DNA of 64,000 nt from Massariosphaeria phaeospora (GCA_011032825.1 JAADJZ010000027.1:124001-188000); one strand, 5' to 3'. Numbered from the stretch's first letter, positions 23,309 through 33,742 are shown. Program-made: numbers and translations. Notes: generated from the sequence alone by a model not told the origin.

Positions 23309-25129
23309 ACGTAGTTTACTATCGAGTTAGCAGCTCTATTGAGTTAGCAGCGCTACTCTACTAACACGCTTGCGCAGCAACGCTGCGCAATACTACAACA
23401 ATTTTTTTTACTATACACTACAGTAGATTATACTTTAAATTTTTTGCTATTATTTACATTCTCTATTTTTACTTTATAAGTGCAGAAGTTGTACTTAACT
23501 TTGCTGCAACAGCTACAGCGCTTTTTAGCGCGCACTTTTTCGCAAGCGTTTCGCTTTCTTTACGACTACTACTTTTTTTTTTAGCAATTAAGTTAGACAC
23601 TTTACTAACTGTTAGCGTTTTCTCTACTTGTATATACTACTTTTTTTAGCTTTTGCACTTTGCATACGCGCTTGTTCTTTTTGTAGCAACACTATATTAT
23701 GCGCTATTTATTGCGCGCTTTTACTTAGCTATTGTACTTGCTCGTTCAAGAAGCTTACTAAAGAACTTAAGCGCTTTTGCATTTTTTATTAAATAAGCGT
23801 AGTCTAAGCTTCTAGCTCTTTAGCGTTGCGCAGCGTTTTTGCTTTTTACGTAGCGTTGTTGCGTTGTAGTAGAGTTAGCGTGCGCAACTTTACATTAAGC
23901 TTCGATAACACTGCATCTAGGTTAAATAAAACTAACCTAGCGCTTTTAAACCTTGCGCGAGCGTTTTTCTTAGTAAATGTATACTCGTAGGTAGCTTTAA
24001 AGGCTAGTAAAAAAGTTTTTTTGCTAATGTAGTAAATGTAGTTGCGCGCTAAAGCTAAAATGCTGTTGCTATAAAAGCGTTTTAGCAGCGCGAAGCAAGC
24101 AACGTTAAAAAGCTGCAGCAAGTGCAATAAGTAAAATAGCATGCAAAAAGCAATAATTTTGTTCTCTTTATAGTAGTCTTAGAAAGCAAGCGAGATATAG
24201 CTTTTGTAGCTGTTAATAATAAGCAGCTTGTACGCTTCTATAGATTTTGCATACGTATTAAAGTATTTAAGCTAGGCAAGCTTTAGATTGTTGCTTATTT
24301 AGCTATTTAAACTAATTTAGATAACTTAGTTGCGTAGTATACCTAGCTTAAACTAGGTAGAGATTAAAATCTTGCTAGCGAAAATAATAAAGAGTAGAAT
24401 GCGCTTTCTTGTTGCGCTAACGGCTTGTATTAGAGTAGTCTACTTGCAATTGCTAAGCTATAGTTTCTTTACTTTTTTAAGCTTATCTAAGCTTGTTACT
24501 ACAAGCTAAAACGTAATTCTGCCTATTAAAAAGCCTGTCTTGTCGAAGTTCTAGGTATTCTTATCAAAAATACTATACTTTGCTTTTATTAATTGAATAA
24601 GCTTGAACTAGAGCAGTATAAGCGCTAGGTCTTTGCAAGCAACTCGCTAGCAATTGTACAAACAGCTCTATTGCGTTTGCAGCTTAAAAGTACGCTTAAT
24701 AAACTTATTAACCTAGTTCTTGCTAGTAAAGTTGCTTTCGCGATTTTTTAGTAGTCTATTAGCTATATCTCGTATGTATGCTTTCAAAAGCGATATACTA
24801 CGTAAACTCTTGTTAAGTATACGCTGTACAATTACTTTGTTTTTTAGCTTTGTTAAGCTTTTGCGGTTTAGCTCGCAGTTGCGTTAAGCGCGCTATCTAG
24901 CGCGTTAGTTTTAAATTGTTGTTTAAAAAACGTTGTAAATCTCTACAGCGCGTTTTTCGCTTAAAACTTAGTTTAATTAAATATTAGAAATAGCAAGGTA
25001 AATATTTTCTTTATTATAAAACTTTTGCACGTTGCGTTATTAAGACATTACGCGTTGTTGCTTCGCAAGCGTATTAGTAGAGTAGCGCTGCTAACTTAAT
25101 AGAGCTGCCAACTCGATAGTAAACTACGT
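23309..25129 (-). mobile_element. Fot1/pogo-like DNA transposon, element G
   Basis: The 1821-bp element is flanked by TA at 23307-23308 and 25130-25131. The termini open with ACGTAGTTTACTATCGAG and contain the same 17-bp doublet as element A (TATCGAGTTGGCAGC). The minus-strand C-terminal transposase block at 23846-24142 differs from the one in element A at only a handful of residues. It is therefore the same family in inverted orientation. Both copies are RIP-mutated. Confidence 0.88.
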
Positions 25130-25131
25130 TA

Positions 25132-27015
25132 ACTAATTTTATTTTTTACATGTTTTTTTAACTTTGCGTAGTAGAACTTGCATAAGCTGCGTTCTTTTAC
25201 GTTATATACTTTAGCTTAAATTCTTTTAAATTTAGTTGTGTATTTGCTTACAAACTTTTTTTATTATAAAAGTTTAAGTTTGTTTATTGCTTATTGTGTT
25301 TCGTCTACTTTTTTGTAGATTAAATAAAGCTTTTTTTTAAACAATTTTTAGCTTTTGAAAGTGCGTTGCGTGTTTTGTTTTATTTGCTTTGTGTTGTTAC
25401 ACTTAACGTAATCGTTTGCGTATAGCTAAAACTATTCTGCTGCGTTGTTTTTTATATGCATTTTAGCTGCAAAGATTTTGTTTTGCTTTGTTAAAAAGCT
25501 TGTTGCATAATGTTTGCAGTAGAAGTTAATGCTTGTAAAAAACAATTGTAACGTTTTTTTTCTTTTGCTATATTTCTCTAGAGACGGTGCTTTCGCAGCA
25601 CTACTAGTTCTTTAACTTTTTAAAATTTCAACTATTTCAACTATTTCTAATAGTTCGCTAATTTGCTTGCTTATTTGTTGTATGTAGTTAGCTTACTTTA
25701 CTAGTACTATTGCTGTAGTACGTGTTAGTGCTTTTGCACTACTTTTACCTAAGCTTGCTAAAGTTGTTATATTGTTTTAGTTCTAAACCTAAAGTAGTTA
25801 AAGTGTTATTAAAAGTATTCTTTTACTAAAGGTAATTGTAATTAGACTCGAAGATTCTGCTTAAGAAATTGTTCTATGTTCAAAAAGCTTAATAACAACA
25901 AAAAAAACAATTTTAATTTTATTTTGAATAGAATAACAAAGTAACAATCTATTGCCTATAGATCTAATCTATGTATAAAATGTACTTAAAAGAGTTAACT
26001 ACAAAGAATTAAAATTGTAAAGAAAATTCTACTACTCTATATAGTTCTATAATTCTTTGCTAAAAGCATTTTGCTTAGTTTACTTAGTATGCTTAGCCTA
26101 AGCGCTCTAAGCACTCTAAGCATAGTTCTACTTAGTTTGCTAAAACTAAGCGCTGTTACGTAATTGCTAACTTAATTCTACTTTGCGCGTTGTTGTATTT
26201 CTATCTTGCAAACTTGTAAGCCTAAATAACTTTTTTACGTTGTTGCTTAGTCTACGATACCTAGTATTGTTTTTATTTGTAACATTTAGCAACGGCAAGA
26301 TTCTAGTAAACGAGATTTACAATTACTAGCAATTATACTCTCTACGAAGTAGCTGCCTAAAGCTTTTACTTTACCTAAAGAATTTCGCTTAGGTTAAAAG
26401 CAAAAAGCGCTTTAAAAAAGCTACTACGCAAATAATTTCTACTAGCCTAGTTACCTAGAAAGCTCGTAACTTTTTACTATTTAAAATAGTTTAAGCTACC
26501 TAGATGCTTTTCGCAAGTGCTAAGTTATTTTAGCTAAGTGCTAGCTTAGCAGCTAATATCTAGCGCACTACTTTTTCAATTTAAAGCAGTTAAGCAAGCT
26601 GCCTAGCAGTTACTTAAACAACAATAGCTACTTTTTTTTCGCTAACTTCGCTAGTAACGTGCTTTAAGTTGAATAGCTTTAAGTATAAAGCAGCACTAGC
26701 GCTAGGCTACAAAACAAATAAGCTAATAAACGTTAACTAGTTTAGGCAAGCGAACGAGTAGGTTGTAGCGCGAAATAAAGCGCTTAGAAAAGCAAATAGT
26801 ACCTAGCAGAACTAATTTCGCTCTAAAAAACGAAAGAAACTTTTAGAAGCAAAGAATAAGTAGCTGTAGCAACGAAAGCGAAGTAGCGAGCCTAGCAAGC
26901 GTAGGCGTAGCAATAAAACATAACTTTTAATTTAGCGTTTATGCGTAGCGTAGGCTTGCTCTAGCGTTACCTACATAAAAGCGCTAAATTGCTAAACTAT
27001 TAGTGTACAAATAGC
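25132..27015 (+). pseudogene. Degraded coding remnant of an unidentified repeat
   Basis: Most of this 1.9-kb segment is unreadable, but about 26,670-26,940 on the plus strand holds a coherent frame once TAG codons are read as former CAG or TGG. It has a FKYKAALALGYKTNKL stretch followed by a strongly basic tail (VVARNKALRKANS, then SKKRKKLLEAKNK and QRKRSSEPSKRRRS), ending in TAA. The basic, heptad-like tail resembles the C-terminal tail of some pogo-type transposases, but this is only an impression. The family is not recognised. It is the host sequence into which element H inserted. Confidence 0.4.
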
Positions 27016-27017
27016 TA

Positions 27018-28866
27018 ACGTATTGAATTACCAAGCTAGCTAGATTACTAAGCTAGCTACTTTTTTTTAGCACAACCAACTTATTTTAAAGAACATTAAA
27101 TTAATTGCTATTAAACAAGGAACCTGCGTACGTCGTGCTAGTTCTAGATTTAAAAGCTTTTTTTGTATTCTTTTAGCAAGTTTAAGCATTGTGCCTTGTA
27201 TTACTATAGTTTTTACAGCGTTGTAGAGCTAGTTGTGCTCTTTTTTAACTCTTTCTACAACGCGCTTTTTTTAATAGCTAAAGTGCTGTAAACGCTTTAG
27301 CAGCTACTTGCGCTAATTTGGTACTATACTCTATTGTGCTACTTGTTTAAATCTGCTTTTGTTTTTGTAATTTTCTTTTTGTTGCTTCTTTAATAGTTTT
27401 TTTAAAGCTAGAGATTTAATTGCGCATTAGCTTAACTTAATAGGCTATCTAGTAAACCTTTTTAACAAGCTAGGTAACTCTATTCTTTAAAAATAATAGA
27501 CAGAAACTAAGCTTAGTAGTAATAAGCTTTAATTGCGATCTAAATTCAAGCGTATTGCTTAGAGTTTTTAACTACTATAGCGTTTCTAGTGCAAAGAGTA
27601 GTAGCGAAGTACGTAGCTGTACTTTAAAGCAATTAAGTACTACCTACGCATTAATAAAAATTAGCTTTAAAACTTTAAAAGCTTTTTTATAGTTCTTTGT
27701 TGTAAACACTTCAAAAAACGCGTTTTTAAAAGCTAGCAAAAAGCTTTTTTTGTTAATATAGAAAACGCGCTGGCGCGCTAAGTTCTAAACGCGTTGAAAG
27801 TACTTTAGCTTTAGCAGCGAAAAGCAAACTACATTTAGCAGCTAAAGAATATAAAATAAATAAGCTAGCATGCAAAGCGTAAGAATTTTGTTTTTAAAGC
27901 AATAGTTTTTAAATTTTTAAAATTAGTAGCTCTTATAGCTGTCTAGAATAAGCAGCTAATACTTTTTAACTTAACGCGCTTTTGTATGCGCGTTAAAATG
28001 CTTTAACTATTTAAAACTAAAAGCGTTGTTTGTCTAGCTGTTCTTAGAAACTAAAAGCTTTTAATTGCTAGGTATAAAATTCTTCTCGTACTATGCTAAA
28101 ATGTAAACGCGCTTTTTGTAAATAATAAATAGCAAAATCGCGTACTCTACGGCGCAGATGCTTTAGATAACTATTACTTACTCTTAATTGCCTAGCTAGA
28201 TTAGATTAGGTTAAGTATGTTTTTAAAAGCTTGTAACAACTTTTATAAACCTAATTACGCTTATTTAGAAGCTAGTTTTATTGAAGTTGTGCACGTTATT
28301 TTTGTAGATGCTGTACTTAGCTTTAGTATCTCTAACAAGCTTAAACTACGCGCTAATTACTTTAGAATCTTCTTGTTGTATTCTTTGCTAATTTTTTGCT
28401 TAATTAAAAGCTATTTTAAGCTCGCCTAAACGCGATACAAATCTTGTAGCTTATTTTTTGCCTACTAGCTTTCTACTTTGCGCAGCTATTAGTTTATCTT
28501 TTATATCTTTTACTTTAGACAGCCGAAAGGCAAATTCTTGCAAATTAAAGTTAAGAATATATTAAACAATTGTTTGCTCTTTAGTCGCAGTAAGCTTCTA
28601 GCAATTAAGTTGTGTTTAAAATTAAAATGCAATTCTGTTAAGCTAATTAGAAAGTTTTTAGTAATTAACTTTAAACGATGCAGTAGCGCGTTGTAGACTT
28701 TAGAATTAACTAGCTTTATAAGCTTAGATTGCAATATTAATTTTGCTTTTTTGTTTAGTAAGTATTGCGTTGCTTAGTTAAAGCATCGTAGGCCGATAAT
28801 AGAGTTGGTAGTGCTAAGAAAAAGTAGCCGGCTCGGTAATCTAGCTAGCTTGGTAATCTAATACGT
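27018..28866 (-). mobile_element. Fot1/pogo-like DNA transposon, element H
   Basis: The 1849-bp element is flanked by TA at 27016-27017 and 28867-28868. The termini open with ACGTATTGAATTACCAAG and carry the same 17-bp doublet as element E (GATTACCAAGCTAGCT). The transposase remnant reads on the minus strand: the N-terminal part lies at 28510-28734 (LRLKSKQLFNIFLTLI), and the block around the first catalytic aspartate lies near 28,270-28,300. It is an inverted second copy of the element E family. Confidence 0.87.
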
Positions 28867-28936
28867 TAACTACTTTGCTATTAGTGCATTGCGAAACACC
28901 TCGTACACTTTAAAAATAGTAAAAAGTAGTAGAGTA

Positions 28937-31137
28937 ACGTACTTTACGAGTTTGCTACTTACACAAGTTCGCTACTTACTTTTGCTAAGCTCCTACCAAA
29001 ACTACTCTATTCTAGCGCAAAACAGCTTACTTTAGCTTTATATAGAACAATGCAACTTAAGATATTATTTAGAGTTTACTTTTACTACTTGCTTACACGT
29101 ACGCGCGTTATGCCTAGTTTAATTGCACTACTCGCAGCGCTTTTGAGATAGTATACCTACTCTAGCGCGCACTTGCGTCTTTAGTTTTTTTTTATTACTA
29201 CGCGCTTTAAACTTTTATAAAGTAGTTAGACAAGCTTTGTTTTTAACTATCAAAGTTTTTTTTGCTTAAACTCGCTTTCTTTTATGCAATCTACGCTGCG
29301 TAGCAGCTTTATTTGCTGCTTAAAGCTCTGCGATTTTTTTTTGCGCTAACACTAGCTTATGCGCGATAATTGCTGCTTTCTTTGAAACTTTTTTAAAAGC
29401 TTTTACTATAGACGTTAGTAAGCTATTTATATACTTTTAAATTCTTGCTTTTACAAGCGTTAATTGCGACTTTAGTTTAAAAGTATTGCTTAGAGTTTGC
29501 AACTAGAGTAGTAAATAAGTATAAGTTGAGTTAAAGTTAAGTTAGCTTACGTAAGACTCTAGTGCTAACTCAACTTATACCTACGCTAAAACGTTTTAGC
29601 GTAGGTATAGGTTAAGTTAGCACAAACCTCTACAATTTTATATCTAATATATTTTCTCTTTATAATTATAACAGCTAGTTATAACAAGTTTATTAACCTA
29701 AAGGTAGTACCTATAACCTAACTTTAACCTACGCTTTGATTACTCTAACTCAACTTTAACTCTAGGTTTGTGCGACTCTAACCTAACTTATACTCAACGA
29801 TAGGTACTCTCTACTTATTCGCCAGCGTATTTGCAACTGCTAAGGCTCGTTGTTAATAGGTAGTAGTAGTAGTAATAGAGTACGCAACTAAACGTTAAAA
29901 GCTGTTATAACCTATTCTAGGTTAAATAGAACTAATCTAGCGCTTCGAAACTTTTTTTGAATATTACTAAAAGTAATTGCTGCATTATAGGCGCGTATGA
30001 AGCATAGTAAAAACTTAAGTTTTGTAATATAAGTAATTTAGTTGCGCATAAAATCTTTAGCTTAGCGCTTGTACGCTTTTTTTAAAAAAAGCAAAACAAC
30101 TTATATTAAAAAGCTGCAGAAAGTGCGATAAGTGCGAAAGCATGCGAATAGTAATAATCTTGTTTTTCTTGTAGTATTGCTAGAATTTAAGCGAGTCGTA
30201 GCTTTCATAGCTGTTAATTGCGAGTAGTTAGTAGCTACTAACTACTCTTTTTTTGTATACTTATTAAAGTGCTTTAACTACTTAAAACTAAGTTTATTCG
30301 TTGTCTAGCCGTTTTTAGAAACTGCAATAACCTAGTTTTAAAATAAGTTATTCTCTTTATACCAAGCAAAGAGGTAGTAGTAGCTTTTAAAAATAATAAA
30401 AAGTAAAATAAGCTACTTTGTTGCGTTGATGCTTTGGATAACTATTGTTTACTTTCTATTGCTTTGCTATACTGCCTTTAGCTGTTCTCGTTTCTCTAAA
30501 GCTATAACAACTGCTTTAGTTAATATCTAGCTTATTATAAAGCTTGCTTTGTTAAAGTTGTACGTATTTTTATTCTAAATGTCAAACTTAGCTTTGATAT
30601 AAGCTACTAAGCTAAACTAGCTTTAAATAACTTTCAAATTCTCGCAAAGTGCTTTTTTATAATTGTACTTGCAATTAAACTTTATTGTAAACTCAAAGCA
30701 GCTCTTAACCTACGTACTAAGCTAGTTTAAGTTAACCTAGCCTAGATTGCGCTTTGCGCGTAAGAAATTGGCTATATTAGCTACAGCTGCGAGCCTAAAA
30801 GAAAATCCGCGCGTAATAAGCTTAAGTATATACTTAATAACTACTTTCTCTTTAAACTTAGTTAGATTTTTTAATTTAAGCTAGCAATTTGCTTGTAAAA
30901 AGCGTTTAGCGTATTAGTTGATTAGTGTCTTTTGAAAAACGTTATAAATAGCTGCAGCGCGTTGCTAAAAAAGTATTGCATTTTGTTTAAAAGCTTAAAA
31001 AGCAGTTTGTACCTAGCGTTTCTTAGAAAGTTCTATTTAGTATTGTTGTTAAAGCATTGCGTACATAGATAGAGTTGGTAGAAGCTTAGCAAAAGTAAGT
31101 AGCGAACTCGTGTAGGCAGCGAACTCGTAAAGTACGT
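28937..31137 (-). mobile_element. Fot1/pogo-like DNA transposon, element I
   Basis: The 2201-bp element is flanked by TA at 28935-28936 and 31138-31139. The termini open with ACGTACTTTACGAGTTTGC and carry two 17-bp units around ACRAGTTCGCTACTTAC. A divergent transposase remnant reads on the minus strand, with a block like VQL..SKL near 30,560 at the expected place of the first catalytic aspartate. It is longer than the other copies because of a roughly 326-bp insertion at 29505-29830. Its ACGTAC terminus and GTTCG core are the closest match in the window to the three MITEs. Confidence 0.8.
29505..29830. mobile_element. Small non-autonomous element inside element I, possibly hAT-type
   Basis: The direct repeat TTGCAACT at 29497-29504 and 29831-29838 brackets 326 bp that other Fot1-like copies lack. 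Without it, element I shrinks to about 1.87 kb, near the family norm. The ends share (allowing RIP transitions) an inverted TGGCGAATAAGTA-like sequence. The interior is built of repeated AACYYAACTT-type words and a 62-bp palindrome at 29562-29623. An 8-bp duplication is typical of hAT elements. No coding sequence is present. Confidence 0.5.
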
Positions 31138-31278
31138 TAAAAAAACTAATTTTAGAATAAAAGCTTGAATCTAGGCGGATCTAGCGAATTCAAGCTAGGT
31201 GCCTACGCGCTATAAAATCTAAACCTAAAAATGCTAAGCTAAGCTTAGAGAAGTTAATCTAAGTTTCTATTAGAGATA

Positions 31279-31702
31279 ACGTACTTTACGAGTTCGCAAG
31301 CTACACGAGTTCGCAAGCTACTTAATTTTACTAAAGAAAATTAATAATCTAGAGCTTAATAACTCTACAACTGCTTAATAGAATTTTCTAAAAATCAAAT
31401 ATGCTATTTCTGTATATATAAGCTTTATGTAACTAAGATTACTAAGCTATAACGTTAGTACTTAGAAAGTTATTTAGGAAAAGTTAAAAACGTCCGTGCG
31501 TTTTTAGCTATCTACTCTTCTAGACTAGCTAGAGCTTAGTAATCTTAGTTACATAAAGCTTATATATACAGAAATAGCATATTTGATTTTTAGAAAATTC
31601 TATTAAGCAGTTGTAGAGTTATCAAGCTCTAGATTATTAATTTTCCTTAGTAAAATTAAGTGGCTCGCGAACCCGTGTGGCTCGCGAACCCGTGAGGTAC
31701 GT
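31279..31702. mobile_element. Fold-back MITE 3
   Basis: The 424-bp element is flanked by TA at 31277-31278 and 31703-31704. The ends carry ACGTAC and two 17-bp units around GGTTCGCGAGCCAC (RIP-altered at the left end). Internal arms such as the AATAATCTAGAGCTTAATAA stretch are inverted copies and match the internal arms of MITE 1. The left end has C-to-T and G-to-A changes relative to the right end, which is nearly intact and lies at the edge of the AT-rich compartment. Confidence 0.88.
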
Positions 31703-31704
31703 TA

Positions 31705-32163
31705 GCAGCCTCTTACTTCTCTACCGCTTACTGTTTTTGAGGTGTACGAGGTCTTTCGCAATGCACAATATTAGAAAAGTCTCAAATTTAGACTGTCAAC
31801 TTACTAAAACTGTACCTACTTGAGTTTTCAACCGCGCGCTCCTGCGTAGCGTCGTTGTCGAGCGGTATCGGTTCGGGGGTGCCAGAAGTTCGCCGCAGAC
31901 GTGTCGCCCGCGGCCGCCAAATGCGCCAGTTAGGGCGATGATTCCTGGGTGCAGAGCCTCAGTTCGCGATGCCTGGCGTTCGACGCAGCTGGGGCGAGAT
32001 CGGACGATTGATTTTCACACGACGTCGGCGATCGGCGCCTTACAGCCCTACCGGCGTTTTGTTGTTCCGGTCACTACGATCACGTGACTGCGTTTTTTGA
32101 CTTTTCGAGCGTGTTTTTGGGAATAATGCTAGGTGGTGTCAGAATAGCCAAAGTGGTGTCCGA
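31705..32163. other. Compartment boundary, no gene
   Basis: Base composition changes here from AT-rich to GC-rich. About 31,830-32,060 is unusually GC-rich with many CpG words. At 32133-32166 a duplicated motif occurs, GTGGTGTCAGAATAG then GTGGTGTCCGATTAG, spaced 20 bp. No coding sequence was recognised. The 3' end of the neighbouring transcription-factor pseudogene stops at this doublet. Confidence 0.5.
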
Positions 32164-33485
32164 TTAGAGGCTGCCTTTATTAGAGTAGTTATAGGCAATG
32201 TCTAAGGCACAATTAATTAGATCTGCGATAGAGAGACTGTTCGTATCAATTCGTTCTCTTTTCTATGAATCTAGGACGGATATTTCAGCAATTGACCTAA
32301 CGACCCAGTTACGGCAACCAACTAGAGCTGAGAGCTAGATTTCAGCGTCGTTTACAACATAAACGCCGTCGTCTTTGCGAGCAAGGACATCAGAATGGTA
32401 GTTCATAAGTCTGGGTGGTTCTTGAATCGTGGTGCTCGCCACAACGTCGATGAAAATCAGTAAGCTGGCACAGAACCGAAACCCAGCCTGATCAGGCGAC
32501 CAGACGTGACTAGCTTGCCCCGGCTTGGTCCATAAAGGTTGACCAATATTCAAAAGCACTGAGGCGAGCCTCGACTGGCCTTGACCTTGGTCAGCGTTGG
32601 AGGAGGCCATGACATTCTCGAACAGGGCGAATGCAGGCGACAGATGCAAATTCCAGGGGGCAGATTTTCCCAATGCAATCTCGAAAATAAGAACCTGGAT
32701 AACGCTCTCTAGGGTTTCTGTTCTTTCTAATTTTGTTGCTGGTGTGTCTTTCAAGTTCAGGTCCAATGCTAGCATGTTCGCTCGGAGGCTTTAAAAACTT
32801 GTTGGTCTGCTCATCCACTTCTTTCCAGCGTAGCTGCTTACAGTCCGTATGTTCTCCATCACTTTCAATGTCGGTGAGGGCCATGGTAGAATAATAACAG
32901 GTAAGGCTGACGGCAGAGTGATACGCAATCTTACTCTTGCCCAACGTCACCAGTAACCAGCTACGGCCTGTCTCGAATAGAGACGGTCGATAGAAAGGGA
33001 AAAGAGATGGGAATACGAAGTCTAGATATTTCATGATGAAGTCCGTTTCAATGGCCGAAGATTGTCGAACACTGTTCGGACAGTGATGATGATGATGATG
33101 ATTGCTGGGCAGTAGTGTGAAGGATGTAGATTCATGGGGAGTTGCTGAGCTGCGTGCTAGAGTCGGTGTCTCGTCGCCTGGGACAGTAGAGCCCACAGGT
33201 TTGGACGACAATAGGCTGTTGGATGTCGTCATGTTAGAGATAATATTGAATTGTTGAGAGGCATGCCGCCCTGTGCTTTATTTCATTCTTGAGCGATACG
33301 GTCCTCTGTCGTTGTCGTTGTTGCACCCCACCATCCATCTAGCTTGGTTTCGGCCCATAGTTACAGGCGATCTCGAGGCTATTGCAGTCGCCGCATGTTG
33401 GTCGAAGTTCGTCGCACTTCTTGCGGCGGAGCTTGCACGTCCAACAGCCATCCGTTCTAGGCCCATGCCTTCTCGTAGCCGACAT
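32164..33485 (-). pseudogene. Zn2Cys6 / Fungal_trans_2 transcription factor pseudogene
   Basis: From an ATG at 33485 the minus strand encodes a textbook zinc cluster at residues 14-41 (CWTC, KLRRKKC, DELRPTC, GDC, NSLEIAC), then YGPKPS followed by TAG where this family has KPxWMDGG. Further along are segments typical of the Fungal_trans_2 domain: IMKYLDFVFPSLFPFY near 33000, HLSPAFALFENVMAS near 32620, VVASTTIQEPPRL near 32420 and GCRNWVVRSIAEISVLD near 32300. Three in-frame TAG codons (33339-33341, 32335-32337, 32263-32265) fit CAG or TGG changed by C-to-T or G-to-A. The frame also shifts near 32,800 and near 33,255. The last stop is at 32164-32166. It would have been a DNA-binding regulator but is now dead. 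It lies head-to-head with PEX3. Confidence 0.82.
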
Positions 33486-33705
33486 AGTGACTATCCGATA
33501 ATAGACCAGGTTGGTGTTTAGAAGGCAAGCTCCCTCCGGTGTTTACGTAGGAGGTAGACGCGGTGGGAATGGGCCCGCGAAACTTGCTCGGCCAAAGAAG
33601 TGCTTGGCATCGGTAGCTTGATCACGTGTCATAATCGGACCTCGGAATGGCGCGTGGAAGTCAAGAGAGGTCCAGCACACAGCAGTGCCGCATTGAGCAC
33701 CGCAG

Positions 33706-33742
33706 TCGACACTCGACACTCGACTCGACTCGACTCGACTCG
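33706..33742 (+). repeat. CGACT pentanucleotide repeat in the PEX3 5' leader
   Basis: A run of CGACT/ACTCG units ends 14 bp upstream of the PEX3 start codon. It lies in the 271-bp interval between the divergent TF pseudogene and PEX3, so it is probably in the PEX3 5' leader. Repeat number may vary between strains. Confidence 0.75.

Larger units (their letters stand above)
28880..31775. repeat. Interrupted inverted repeat flanking element I and MITE 3
   Basis: The left arm (about 28,880-28,934, GTGCATTGCGAAA then CCTCGTACAC) is repeated in inverted orientation at about 31,712-31,775. Excluding element I (28937-31137) and MITE 3 (31279-31702), the arms enclose only about 140 bp (31140-31276). 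The original unit therefore looks like a short MITE of roughly 270 bp. Differences between arms are mainly C-to-T and G-to-A in the left arm. The family is unknown. Confidence 0.6.

Noticed and set aside
29520..29810. Telomere-like AACCTAAC/TTAGGTTA words
   Set aside because: The words are irregular, lack a fixed 6-bp period and lie inside a bracketed insertion. Better explained as internal repeats of a miniature element.
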